Of a DNA stretch of 64,000 nt, positions 1-9,589 are shown piece by piece. The number at the start of each line of letters is the position of its first letter. The first letter of the stretch is position 1. Under the pieces are notes generated by a model. It saw only the letters and a program-made list of their open reading frames with translations, was not told the origin of the DNA and did not search any database. The DNA comes from Alsobacter sp045348435 (lineage in GTDB: Bacteria > Pseudomonadota > Alphaproteobacteria > Rhizobiales > Beijerinckiaceae): the NCBI RefSeq assembly GCF_045348435.1, contig NZ_CP157484.1, positions 2,852,001-2,916,000 of the forward strand, in the 5' to 3' direction. The translations under genes and the position numbers were made by a program.

Positions 1-519
1 GCGCTGGGTGGCGGGGTCGACGCAGGCCAGCGCCAGGGCGAACGGCCCCTGCTCGGCGCACAGCACGATGCCGTCACGGTTCATGAACACGTCGGCGGTG
101 TTGTCGAAGCCCGTGCCGCCCAGATGCGGGGCCAGCAGGGCGTAGAGCTTGAGCCCGGCGTCACCCGTCAGGCTCGCCTCGATGAGAAGCACGTCGCGCT
201 CCGGATCCGGCGCGATCCGCAGGGTGAGCTCGAACCGGGGGTGACGGTGGATGATATTCACGGCGGGAACGCCCGGCCCGGGCGTCGTCAACACATAGTC
301 GGCCGAGCGCTTCACCTCCGCCCAGAAGCCCTGCCCGTCGGCGACGATAAAGCCGAGGTCGCGGATCTGGGGGCTGTCGACGCGAGGATAATAGACCTCG
401 TTGACGATGCCGTAGCCGACCGTGAACCACAGGCGCGAGGTCCCCAGGGTCGTGCCCACCATGTCCTTGGCGCTGCTGGTCCAGGTCGGCCGGATGCCGG
501 GCTGTCCAGGCGCTTCCAT
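1..519 (-). CDS. Glucoamylase-like protein (GH15 family, N-terminal part; runs off the window)
   Basis: The first 173 codons of a gene that continues beyond the left edge. The start is an ATG preceded by GAGGAG about 6 bases upstream. The N-terminus reads PGIRPTWTSSAKDMVGTTLG, then a stretch containing WFTVGYGIVNEVYYPRVDSP and RDLGFIVADG. This is the signature of the beta-sandwich domain that precedes the (alpha/alpha)6 catalytic barrel in bacterial glucan 1,4-alpha-glucosidases and glucodextranases. Such enzymes release glucose from the non-reducing ends of alpha-glucans, so a role in glycogen or maltodextrin use is likely. There is no signal peptide at the start. The catalytic domain lies outside the window, so activity cannot be judged. 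The gene diverges from the solute-binding protein gene that starts 142 bases away. Confidence 0.8.
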   Translation of the reverse strand, partial: MEAPGQPGIRPTWTSSAKDMVGTTLGTSRLWFTVGYGIVNEVYYPRVDSPQIRDLGFIVADGQGFWAEVKRSADYVLTTPGPGVPAVNIIHRHPRFELTLRIAPDPERDVLLIEASLTGDAGLKLYALLAPHLGGTGFDNTADVFMNRDGIVLCAEQGPFALALACVDPATQR

Positions 520-661
520 GGCGTGCTCCTCGTGCGGGGATCGGGAGCGCCCTGCATATCACAACCAGAGGCTGCTTCGCCTGCGGCGCCCACCCGCGCT
601 TGGCGATCCCGATCGGCCCAGCTAGCCTTCCCGCGCAAAAAGAAGCAGCGGGAGGAACGAC

Positions 662-1660
662 GTGAAATTGATGTCCTGCATGGCCGCGCTGGCCGTCGCG
701 GCCCTGGGCGCGGCCGCCCCGGCGCGCGCCGAAGTCGCCGAAGTGCGCCTGACCCATCAGCCCGGCATGATCTACATGCCGATCATCCTCATGGAGATAC
801 AGAAGCTGGTCGAAAAGCGCGCCGCCGAGGCGGGTCTCGGCGACGTCAAGGTGAGCTGGGTGACGCTGACCAGCGGCGGCGCCTCGGTCGATGCGCTCAT
901 CTCCGGCAATATCGACTTCGTCACTAGCGGGGCGACCAACCTTCTGCTGGCGTGGGACCGCACGCGCGGCGAGGTCAAGGGCCTGGCGGGCTCGGGCGGC
1001 GCCCCGATGCTCCTGGTCACCCGCAACCCGGAGGTGAAAACGCTCGCCGACTTCTCGGCCAAGGACCGCATCGCCGTGCCCACCGTGAAGGTCTCCACCC
1101 AGGCGGTGCTGCTGCAGATCGCGGCGGAGCGCCAGCTGGGCGAGGCCGGGCGCAACAAGCTCGATCCGATCACCATCCAGCTCGGGCACCCGGACGCGGT
1201 CGGGGCGGTGCTCAGCGCCAACAACGAGGTGAACAGCCATTTCTCGCTGCCGCCCTACCAGCAGATCGAGCTCAAGGACTCGAAGGTCCACGCCGTGCTG
1301 AACTCTTATGACATCGTCGGCGGTCCGCTCAGCAACGCCGTCGTGTTCGGCAAGAAGAGCTTCGCGGAGGCGAACCCGAAGCTCACCAAGGCCGTCCTGG
1401 ACGCCCTGGAGGATGCGGACGCGCTGATCAGGGACGAGCCCCGCAAGGCGGCGGAGCTCTATCTCGCCGCCACCGGCGAGAAGCTGACGCCCGACGAGCT
1501 GGTCGCCATGATGCAGCAGCCCGGCGTGGTGTTCTCCACCACGCCCTATGGGACGATGCTGCAGGCCGACCACATGGCGAAGTCAGGCATCCTGAAGACG
1601 CGGCCGGCGAACTGGCGCGACTTCTTCCTGCCCTTCGTCCACGACAAGCCGGGGACCTGA
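662..1660 (+). CDS. ABC transporter substrate-binding protein, NitT/TauT (NMT1/THI5-like) type
   Basis: Encodes 332 residues from a GTG start with GGGAGGAA about 6 bases upstream; an in-frame ATG three codons later is less well placed. A Sec signal peptide of about 23 residues ends at ARA. The mature part has the pattern of nitrate/taurine/thiamine-precursor binding proteins: an early LTHQPGMIYMPIILM segment, then GGASVDALISGNIDFVTSG, in which the protein is bound to the ligand through the first lobe. The ligand cannot be told from sequence. No NitT/TauT-type permease or ATPase gene is adjacent: the next genes run convergently and belong to a spermidine/putrescine-type system with its own binding protein. 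It therefore looks like an orphan periplasmic receptor whose partners lie elsewhere. Confidence 0.8.
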   Translation: MKLMSCMAALAVAALGAAAPARAEVAEVRLTHQPGMIYMPIILMEIQKLVEKRAAEAGLGDVKVSWVTLTSGGASVDALISGNIDFVTSGATNLLLAWDRTRGEVKGLAGSGGAPMLLVTRNPEVKTLADFSAKDRIAVPTVKVSTQAVLLQIAAERQLGEAGRNKLDPITIQLGHPDAVGAVLSANNEVNSHFSLPPYQQIELKDSKVHAVLNSYDIVGGPLSNAVVFGKKSFAEANPKLTKAVLDALEDADALIRDEPRKAAELYLAATGEKLTPDELVAMMQQPGVVFSTTPYGTMLQADHMAKSGILKTRPANWRDFFLPFVHDKPGT

Positions 1661-1695
1661 GCCCGGCGGCGGGAGGGCGCCGAAGGCCGCTCCGG

Positions 1696-2541
1696 TCAGT
1701 GCGCGGGCTGCTGCTTGGCCCGCGTCACGATCTGGGTCGGGTTGACGAAGCGCAGCGCGATCACCAGCCAGATCAGCGTCGTCACCATGTAGACCACCGC
1801 CATGGCGTCGATCGACTGGACCGCCCGCACGCCGGCGGCGAAGACGGCGTAGTAGAGCGCGACCACCAGCGTCTGGCTCGTCGGGCCCGCGGTCAGGAAG
1901 GTCAGCTCGAACATCGCGATCGTGCGCACCAGCACCAGCAGCAGCGAGGCGAGCACGCCCGGCAGCAGCAGCGGCACCAGCACATAGGCGAAGAGCTTGA
2001 ACGTGTTGGCCCCGAAGAGCCGGGCCGCCGCCTCGACCTTCGGGTCGATCTGCTCGATGAAGGGCATCATCACGAGCACGACGAAGGGCACCGACGGGAC
2101 GAGGTTGGCCAGGATCACGCCGCCCATCGTGCCGCCGAGGCCCGACTGGTACAGCACCGTCGCAAGGGGGATGCCGTAGGTGACCGGCGGCACCAGCAGC
2201 GGCAGCAGCAGGAGCAGCATCACGAGGCGCTTGCCGGCGAACTCCCGGCGCGCCATCGCGTAGGCGGCCGGAACCCCGACCAGGCCGGAGATCAGCACCA
2301 CCGCGCCGACGATCTGGAAGGTCACGAGCAGCAGCTCGTCGAGCTGGAACTCGGCCCAGGCGGACGAGTACCAGCGCAGGGTGTAGCCATCGGGGAACCA
2401 CGAGCGCAGCCAGCGCGTGGCGAAGGAGCTCATCACCACCGCCGCGATCATCGCCAGCAGGTTGACGACGAAGAAGATCATCGTGGCCCAGACGGCCGTG
2501 ACCCAGAGACGGGCGCCGACGCTCCGCACATTCACCGCCAT
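1696..2541 (-). CDS. ABC transporter permease, PotC/spermidine-putrescine type
   Basis: An inner-membrane permease of 281 residues with about six hydrophobic segments. The EAA loop that docks on the ATPase is visible as EAAARLFGANTFKLFAYVLV. It is the last gene of a four-gene minus-strand operon: binding protein, ATPase, first permease, this permease. Only 4 to 5 bases separate it from the preceding permease, so the two are certainly co-transcribed and should form the heterodimeric channel. It resembles the second permease of polyamine, ferric iron and 2-aminoethylphosphonate importers; the true substrate is not determined by the sequence. It faces the convergent orphan binding-protein gene with 35 bases between stops. 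Confidence 0.85.
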   Translation of the reverse strand: MAVNVRSVGARLWVTAVWATMIFFVVNLLAMIAAVVMSSFATRWLRSWFPDGYTLRWYSSAWAEFQLDELLLVTFQIVGAVVLISGLVGVPAAYAMARREFAGKRLVMLLLLLPLLVPPVTYGIPLATVLYQSGLGGTMGGVILANLVPSVPFVVLVMMPFIEQIDPKVEAAARLFGANTFKLFAYVLVPLLLPGVLASLLLVLVRTIAMFELTFLTAGPTSQTLVVALYYAVFAAGVRAVQSIDAMAVVYMVTTLIWLVIALRFVNPTQIVTRAKQQPAH

Positions 2542-2545
2542 CGGA

Positions 2546-3427
2546 TCAGCCTTTCGCGCCCGCGGCAGGGCCGCGATAGAACAATCCCCGGATCGACAGC
2601 ACGATGGCGACGACCAGAAGCTGCACCGCGCCCATGATCATCGCGATCGCGGACGCCAGGGAGTAGTCGTACTCCTCGAAGGCGGCCTGATAGGCGGCGA
2701 TCGAGATGACGCGGGTGGGCCCCGCCGGCGCGCCCAGCAGCACGGCGGACGGGAAGACCGAATAGGCCTGCACGAAGGACAGGCAGAAGGCGATCGCGAG
2801 CCCCGGCACCAGCAGCGGCAGGAAGACGTGGCGGAACCGCGCCGCAGCCCGGGCCCCCAGCGTCGCCGCGGCCTGCTCCAGCGCCGGGTCGATCCCGGTC
2901 ACATAGGACAGCGTCAGCAGGAAGGTGAACGGAAAGCCCGTGATCACCAAGGACAGCACCACGCCCCAGTAATTGTGGATGAGGCGCACCGGGCTGGAGA
3001 TCAGGCCCAGCGCCAACAAGCTGCGGTTGAGCCAGCCCTGCGGGCCGAGATAGTTCAGGAGCCCCTCGGCGACCAGCACGGTTCCGAGCGTGATCGGCAG
3101 GACCAGGATGGTGGTGAGCAGCCGCTGGCGCCGCATCAGCCGCACCCGGAAGGCGACCGGAACGGCGATCAGCAGGTTGAGGACGGTGGTCGGCAGCGCG
3201 ATCAGAAGCGTCGTCCCGATCGTGTCGTAGAGGAAGGGATCGGAGAAGAAGCGCGCGTAGTTGCCGAAGAGGCCGCCGGCCTTGGGCCTGAACGAGAGCC
3301 ACAGCCCATAGGCGAAGGGATACACGAAGAGCGCGATCAGCACGAACAGCGCCGGCAGCACGAGCAGCGTCACGGCGTCGAAACCCCGCGCCGCCAGGCG
3401 AAGGCGAAGAGGCGTGTCGGTCTGCAT
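2546..3427 (-). CDS. ABC transporter permease, PotB/spermidine-putrescine type
   Basis: An inner-membrane permease of 293 residues. The ATG used here overlaps the stop of the ATPase gene in a TGATG arrangement, which points to translational coupling; a GTG one codon upstream is also possible. Six or so transmembrane segments are seen, starting with a long hydrophobic run at about residues 18-40. The EAA coupling loop reads QAAATLGARAAARFRHVFLP. Together with the following permease it would form the channel of a polyamine-type importer served by the ATPase encoded just upstream. Confidence 0.85.
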   Translation of the reverse strand: MQTDTPLRLRLAARGFDAVTLLVLPALFVLIALFVYPFAYGLWLSFRPKAGGLFGNYARFFSDPFLYDTIGTTLLIALPTTVLNLLIAVPVAFRVRLMRRQRLLTTILVLPITLGTVLVAEGLLNYLGPQGWLNRSLLALGLISSPVRLIHNYWGVVLSLVITGFPFTFLLTLSYVTGIDPALEQAAATLGARAAARFRHVFLPLLVPGLAIAFCLSFVQAYSVFPSAVLLGAPAGPTRVISIAAYQAAFEEYDYSLASAIAMIMGAVQLLVVAIVLSIRGLFYRGPAAGAKG

Positions 3428-4491
3428 CACGAGGCCCCGTAGACGAGGATCGTCGAGGGCTGGGCCCCCAGGCGCACCGGTTCGCCGGCCGTGAGGCGAC
3501 GCGACGAGCGGAAGAACAGCTCCGTCCCCGACGCGGTCCGGGCCGAGCCGAAGAAGTCGCGGCCGCGATATTCGATGGCCTCCACCGTCGCCGGCAGGCC
3601 GGGCGCATCGCTGGAGACGGCGATCAGGTCGTCGGGCCGGATCGCCGCATAGGCGGTCTGTCCGGTCACGGGCTCCTGCGCGATGGCCTGGAAGGCGACG
3701 CCCTCGGCGGACACTTCGACCTGCTGGCCGGCGGCGGACAGCAGGGTCACCGGGATCTGGTTGCGGAAGCCCATGAACTCGGCGACGTCGAGATGGGCCG
3801 GCCGGGCGTAGAGGTCCTCCGGCGTGCCGACCTGGCGGATCTCGCCATCGCGCAGCACGACGATCCGGTCGGCGAGCGACAGCGCCTCGTCCTGGTCGTG
3901 AGTGACGTAGATGGTGATCGAGCCCAGCCCCTGGTGGATGCGGCGGATCTCCTGGCGCATCTCCAGCCGCAGCTTGGCGTCGAGGTTGGACAAGGGCTCG
4001 TCCATCAGCACCACCGGCGGTTCGATCGCGATGGCGCGCGCGATCGCGACGCGCTGTTGCTGGCCGCCCGAGAGCTGCCCCGGCGACTTGTGGGCCTGGC
4101 TCTCCAGCCTCACGGTCTGGATGGCCTTCTCGATCCGCGGCGTCGCGGCCGCCTGGGGGACGCCGCGCATCTTCAGCCCGAAGCCGACATTGCCGCGCAC
4201 CGTCATGTGCGGGAACAGGGCGTAGTTCTGGAACACCATGCCGAAGCCGCGATCCTCGGCGGGCAGCACGTCGATGCGCTTGTCGTCCAGCCAGATCGAC
4301 CCGCGGGTCGTCGGCAGCAGGCCGGCGATGCAGTTCAGCGCCGTCGACTTGCCGCAGCCGGAGGGCCCGAGCAGCGCAATGAACTCGCCGCGCTGGATGT
4401 CGAGCGTGAGGTCCTTCAGGGCGTTCATGGTCCCGAAGTCGCGGCCGACCTGCTGGAGCCGCAGGGTCTTGAAGGAAGCATTGGCGGCCAT
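3427..4491 (-). CDS. ABC transporter ATP-binding protein, PotA/FbpC type
   Basis: Encodes 354 residues. Walker A GPSGCGKST is at residues 42-50, the Q-loop is in FGMVFQNYALFPHMTV, the signature is LSGGQQQR, Walker B is VVLMDEPLSNLD, and the switch histidine is in YVTHDQDEA. The C-terminal 110 residues form a TOBE-type beta domain, as in PotA, FbpC and MalK, where it serves regulation. It energises the two permeases encoded downstream. A 109-base gap with a strong hairpin separates it from the binding-protein gene upstream; the downstream end overlaps the first permease. Substrate class is inferred from the subfamily and is not proven. Confidence 0.9.
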   Translation of the reverse strand: MAANASFKTLRLQQVGRDFGTMNALKDLTLDIQRGEFIALLGPSGCGKSTALNCIAGLLPTTRGSIWLDDKRIDVLPAEDRGFGMVFQNYALFPHMTVRGNVGFGLKMRGVPQAAATPRIEKAIQTVRLESQAHKSPGQLSGGQQQRVAIARAIAIEPPVVLMDEPLSNLDAKLRLEMRQEIRRIHQGLGSITIYVTHDQDEALSLADRIVVLRDGEIRQVGTPEDLYARPAHLDVAEFMGFRNQIPVTLLSAAGQQVEVSAEGVAFQAIAQEPVTGQTAYAAIRPDDLIAVSSDAPGLPATVEAIEYRGRDFFGSARTASGTELFFRSSRRLTAGEPVRLGAQPSTILVYGAS

Positions 4492-4558
4492 GGAGCGCTC
4501 ACGACGGTGTCAGGATGCGCCGTTGCGGCGGCGCGGAAAAGACTGGTGAGAAAAGGAA

Positions 4559-4582
4559 CGGCGGCGCGAGACAGCGCCGCCG
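4559..4582 (-). terminator. Hairpin between binding-protein and ATPase genes (attenuator or mRNA-end stabiliser)
   Basis: A perfect 9-base-pair inverted repeat, CGGCGGCGC and GCGCCGCCG, with the 6-base loop GAGACA on the plus strand. It lies 18 bases after the binding-protein stop in the direction of transcription and is followed there by the pyrimidine run TTCCTTTTCTC. The position fits the common arrangement in which a hairpin lets the binding protein be made in excess over the membrane components. It may act as a partial terminator or as a 3'-end stabiliser. Confidence 0.5.
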
Positions 4583-4600
4583 TCGACAGGCGAAGAGGAC

Positions 4601-5782
4601 TTACTTGGTCTTCTTGGAGCCGATTTCCTCGTCCCAGCGACGGAAGGCGAGCACCATCTGGTCAGGCTCGAGCGGCAGCTCGAGCGGCACGTCGGCGATC
4701 AGCTTCTCGTATTCGGGGCGGCCGAACTCCTTGATGGCGGCCTGGCTCTCGGCCGGCGCCATCGTGATCGGGACGTCCTTCACGGCCGGGCCCGGATAGA
4801 AATAGCCCTCGTCATAGGTGAAGGCCTGCGCGGGCTTGGTCAGCATGAAGTTCATCACGTCGAGCAGCACCGCGACCTTGTCGTCGCTGAGGCCCTTCGG
4901 GATGCACATGTAGTGCGCGTCGATCACCCAGCGGAAGTTCTTCAGCGTGGTGATCTTGGCTTCCTTCGGCACGACGCCGAGGACGCGCGGGTTGATGTCC
5001 CAGCCGGTGGTCGAGACGATGATGTCGCGGCTGCCTTCGCCGAGCTCCTTCATGGTCGCGCCGGTGCCCGTCGGATAGTACTCGACGTTCTGGCCGAGCT
5101 CCTTCAGATAAGCCCAGGTCTTGTCCCAGCCCTTCATCGGATCCTTCGGGTTGGAGTCGCCCAGGATGTAGGGCAGCCCCATCATGAAAGTGCGGCCGGG
5201 ACCGGAATTGGCCGGGCGGGCGTAGAGGAAGCGGTTGGGGTTCTGCTTGGCCCAGGCCAGGAGCTCCTCCACCGAGGTCGGCGGGGTCTTCACCTTGTCG
5301 GGCATGTATTCGAGCAGCGGCCCGGACGGGTAATAGGCGCTGACCACGCCCTGCCCGCGGGCCAGCGTCTGCATCATCGCCGCGCCCTTGTTGTAGATGT
5401 CGTCCAGCTTGGGCAGAGCCGCCTTGTGCTGTCCGAGCACATCCAGCCAGAGCTTCTGGTCGATGCCGGCGGAGAGCGCGTCCGTGCCGGTCAGCACGAG
5501 GTCGATATCGACCCGGCCGGCGTCCTGCTGGGCCTTGATCTTTCCCGGCAGCTCGGGGGCCGGCGCCTTGGTGAAGGTGAAGCGCGAAACCAGTTCGGGC
5601 TTGGCCTTGCGATAGGCCTCGAAGGCCTTCTGGCTCAGCGCCAGGTTGCCGGCCACGTCGACGATGTTGAGCGCGACCGCCTGCTTGGGCAGCGCCAGCT
5701 GCGCCCGCGCGCCGGAGGCGCCGAGAAGGGCTGCGCCAGCGGCTCCGCCGACGAAAGTCCGCCTGGTGAATTCGTGCGTCAT
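4601..5782 (-). CDS. ABC transporter substrate-binding protein, spermidine/putrescine (PotD-like) type
   Basis: Encodes 393 residues. The ATG was chosen because GGAGGA stands 7 bases upstream and because the protein then begins with a twin-arginine signal (TRRTFVGG) followed by a hydrophobic stretch ending at ARAQ. The mature part is a two-lobe periplasmic binding protein of the type that goes with PotA/PotB/PotC-like membrane components. It is the first gene of the four-gene importer operon and should define ligand specificity; polyamines, thiamine, iron and phosphonates are all known for relatives, and nothing here settles it. The palindrome at 5885-5900 sits about 100 bases upstream, inside a candidate promoter. 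Confidence 0.85.
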   Translation of the reverse strand: MTHEFTRRTFVGGAAGAALLGASGARAQLALPKQAVALNIVDVAGNLALSQKAFEAYRKAKPELVSRFTFTKAPAPELPGKIKAQQDAGRVDIDLVLTGTDALSAGIDQKLWLDVLGQHKAALPKLDDIYNKGAAMMQTLARGQGVVSAYYPSGPLLEYMPDKVKTPPTSVEELLAWAKQNPNRFLYARPANSGPGRTFMMGLPYILGDSNPKDPMKGWDKTWAYLKELGQNVEYYPTGTGATMKELGEGSRDIIVSTTGWDINPRVLGVVPKEAKITTLKNFRWVIDAHYMCIPKGLSDDKVAVLLDVMNFMLTKPAQAFTYDEGYFYPGPAVKDVPITMAPAESQAAIKEFGRPEYEKLIADVPLELPLEPDQMVLAFRRWDEEIGSKKTK

Positions 5783-5878
5783 GGTTTCCTCCGGTGATCG
5801 TCTTGAGCCATGGGCTTTTTGAGAACCCGCCGCATGGCGCGGCCGAGGGGATCCCCCGCCCGTCTTCGTTGAGGCACA

Positions 5879-5906
5879 TTGATACACTAAAATATTAGTG
5901 GAGCAA
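5879..5906 (-). promoter_or_regulatory. Candidate promoter with palindromic operator for the polyamine-type ABC operon
   Basis: The arms CACTAA and TTAGTG (5885-5890 and 5895-5900) form a perfect inverted repeat around AATA. Read on the minus strand, TTGCTC stands directly before it and TATCAA directly after it. The palindrome would thus fill a 16-base spacer between -35 and -10 elements. A repressor bound there would block RNA polymerase. The first gene starts about 100 bases downstream. GntR-like or other dimeric regulators bind sites of this size, but no regulator gene is adjacent. Confidence 0.45.
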
Positions 5907-5990
5907 CCGGCAGGTTGTGCCACCCACAATCACGCACCGGCTCTTCCGACCCGGTTTCCTCAAGCCCGTTTCAGGCGATTGCGGCGGGCG

Positions 5991-6686
5991 CTAACGGGCC
6001 AGCCACGCGCCGAGCGCTTCGTTGACCGCGTCCGGCCGCTCGAGGGTCGACAGGTGCCCGCATTCGGGCACGACGACCAGCTCCGCGCCTTCCACGCCGG
6101 CCTGCAGCTCCTCGGCCTTGTCCACCGGCGTGATCGCGTCCTCCTCGCCGACCAGGATCAGGGTCGGCACGCCGATCGCCTTCAGGTAGGGGCGGGAATC
6201 GGCCCGGCCGATGACGGCCCGCTCCTGGCGCACGAACGCCTCGGGGCCGGTCTCCAGCATCATCGTTCGGACGATGCCCTCCAGCTCCTCGTCGTCGCGA
6301 CGGGACGGATGGACCAGCGCGGCCCAGAGCGCGTCGTGAACCTTGTCGAACTCGCCCTCCTCGGCCAGCGCCATCAGGCGGCGTCGGCGCATCGTGGCCT
6401 CTTCGGTGTCTGGCCGGGCGGAGGTGTCGAGAAGCGCCAGCCGCGAGACCCGGTGGGGCGCCAGCCGCATGATTTCGAGCGCCACATAGCCTCCCATCGA
6501 AAGGCCGGCCAGCGCGAAGCGCGGCGGGGCCTGGCCCAGCAGGCGACCCGCCATGGCGGCGATCGTGGCGTCCTGGCGGTTATCGGCGAACACGATGGGT
6601 CGGTCGTGGCCGAACCGCTCGGCCTGGGGGGCAAAGAGGGCAGGCGTGCAGTTCAGTCCCGGGATCAAGACCAGGGGTTCCGACAT
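5991..6686 (-). CDS. Alpha/beta-fold hydrolase
   Basis: Encodes 231 residues with the full triad pattern of the alpha/beta hydrolase fold. The nucleophile elbow is GLSMGG at about residues 61-66, the acid is in VGEEDAITP, and the histidine is in PECGHLSTLERPDAV. It lacks a signal peptide, so it is cytoplasmic. Relatives are annotated as esterases, 3-oxoadipate enol-lactonase-like or MenH-like hydrolases; the substrate cannot be inferred. It diverges from the RNA-helicase gene and is not part of an operon. Confidence 0.8.
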   Translation of the reverse strand: MSEPLVLIPGLNCTPALFAPQAERFGHDRPIVFADNRQDATIAAMAGRLLGQAPPRFALAGLSMGGYVALEIMRLAPHRVSRLALLDTSARPDTEEATMRRRRLMALAEEGEFDKVHDALWAALVHPSRRDDEELEGIVRTMMLETGPEAFVRQERAVIGRADSRPYLKAIGVPTLILVGEEDAITPVDKAEELQAGVEGAELVVVPECGHLSTLERPDAVNEALGAWLAR

Positions 6687-6744
6687 ACTGAGACTTTCCT
6701 TGGACTTTTTGCTGCTTTTGGGGGGGCTTCGCGACTTTGCCGAA

Positions 6745-6772
6745 TTGACTCGATTCGAAATCTCTCTATGTA
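6745..6772 (+). promoter_or_regulatory. Sigma-70-type promoter candidate for the RNA helicase gene
   Basis: TTGACT (6745-6750) and TATGTA (6767-6772) are separated by 16 bases. The start site would be near 6779, giving a leader of about 105 bases. Long leaders are common for DEAD-box helicase genes. The end of the leader can fold GCCGC against GCGGC close to the ribosome-binding site. Confidence 0.5.
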
Positions 6773-6883
6773 TCCCTCATCCTTTGAGGAAACGGCCGAC
6801 GACTGGTTCTGACGCGTCCTGCCCGCCCGCTTCCCGTAAACGCGCAACTGCGTCGATAGCCGCGCCGTGAGGCGGCATAAAGA

Positions 6884-8440
<1,557 letters not shown>

Positions 8441-8442
8441 CA

Positions 8443-8461
8443 GGTTGTAGACGGTTGTAGA
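8443..8461 (+). repeat. Tandem direct repeat GGTTGTAGA
   Basis: GGTTGTAGA occurs at 8443-8451 and again at 8453-8461, a spacing of exactly 10 bases or one helical turn. It starts just after the helicase stop. A 10-base palindrome, CTCTTAAGAG, follows at 8475-8484. The arrangement could be a tandem protein-binding site in front of the diguanylate cyclase gene; this is inference only. Confidence 0.35.
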
Positions 8462-8503
8462 TGCAATTAGCCCTCTCTTAAGAGTGGTTGTGCAACTGTG
8501 GGT

Positions 8504-8518
8504 CCCATCAGTGATGGG
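8504..8518 (+). promoter_or_regulatory. Hairpin covering the ribosome-binding site of the diguanylate cyclase gene
   Basis: CCCATC (8504-8509) pairs perfectly with GATGGG (8513-8518) across the 3-base loop AGT. The right arm contains most of the GGGAG that serves the ATG at 8527. Folding would hide the ribosome-binding site, so translation may respond to temperature, a small RNA or RNA-binding proteins. Confidence 0.45.
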
Positions 8519-8526
8519 AGTCGCCT

Positions 8527-9579
8527 ATGGTTGCCTCTTCTGCGGAAGAACCGGCCATGAAACTGGCCGAGGAAACCATTCGGCGCATCGAGGCTCACGG
8601 CCCGTTGCCGGAGCCTCGGGCTTATGAAGTCTGGTACACGCATCTCGCCGGGTCGAATCGCTCCTTGAGCCGCGCGCTCACCGAGGAGCTGGCTGCGTCG
8701 CCTAGGCTCGCTAATCTCCAGATCGAGAAGCTCTACAACCAGTTCCTCTCGCCGAACCGGATGGCGGCCCAGGCCGAGAAGGCCAGCGTCGGCGTTCTCA
8801 CCGAGATCGACTCAGTCGTCGGCCTCATCGACGAGGCGCTCGGCTCGACCAGCCGCTATGGCGATTCGCTGGAGGAGATCTCGAACGTCCTCGACGCCAA
8901 GCTGGACAGGAACCTCGTTCGCGACATCGTGAACCGGCTCGTCTCGGTGACCCAGGAAACCGTGGCCAACAACCGCGCCCTGGAAGGTCGCCTCAGGGAG
9001 ACGCGCGGAGAGGTGCAGGATCTCCGGCAGGCGCTGGAATCCATCCGCACCGAATCCCTCACGGATCCGCTGACCACGCTGGCCAACCGCAAGCACCTGG
9101 ACGCCACGATCACCCACGCCGTCGACCACGCGGCGCTGAGCGGCGAACCGCTGACGATCCTGATGATCGACGTGGACCGCTTCAAGGACTTCAACGACAC
9201 CTGGGGCCACCTGACGGGCGACCAGGTGCTGCGCCTCGTCGCCATGTCGGTCAAGGGGTCCGTGCGGCCCAACGACACCGCCGCGCGCTTCGGCGGCGAG
9301 GAGTTCGCGGTCGTGCTTCCGCAGTCGTCCCTGAAATCCGGGCACATCGTGGCGGAGCGGATCCGCCAGACCGTCATGGGTCGCGAACTGGTGAAGCGCT
9401 CCACCGGCGAAGCGCTGGGCCGCATCACCATCTCGATCGGCGCGGCCTCGTTCGCGCCGGGCGACAACGCCACCCTGCTGATCGAGCGCGCCGACCGCTG
9501 CCTCCTGCACGCCAAGCGCACGGGGCGCAACAAGACGGTCTGCGAGGACGAGATCCACGGGATGCAGGACGTCGCCTGA
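8527..9579 (+). CDS. GGDEF-domain diguanylate cyclase
   Basis: Encodes 350 residues. The C-terminal GGDEF domain carries the active-site GGEEF at residues 256-260 and an intact inhibitory I-site RPND at 247-250, five residues before it. The enzyme should therefore make cyclic-di-GMP from two GTP and be product-inhibited. No EAL domain or membrane segment is present. The N-terminal 170 residues are helical with a coiled-coil run (about 145-175) leading into the GGDEF domain, which would favour dimerisation; no known sensor domain is recognised. Another c-di-GMP-related protein, a PilZ protein, is encoded at 43.8 kb. Confidence 0.9.
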   Translation: MVASSAEEPAMKLAEETIRRIEAHGPLPEPRAYEVWYTHLAGSNRSLSRALTEELAASPRLANLQIEKLYNQFLSPNRMAAQAEKASVGVLTEIDSVVGLIDEALGSTSRYGDSLEEISNVLDAKLDRNLVRDIVNRLVSVTQETVANNRALEGRLRETRGEVQDLRQALESIRTESLTDPLTTLANRKHLDATITHAVDHAALSGEPLTILMIDVDRFKDFNDTWGHLTGDQVLRLVAMSVKGSVRPNDTAARFGGEEFAVVLPQSSLKSGHIVAERIRQTVMGRELVKRSTGEALGRITISIGAASFAPGDNATLLIERADRCLLHAKRTGRNKTVCEDEIHGMQDVA

Positions 9580-9589
9580 ACGGCCGCTT

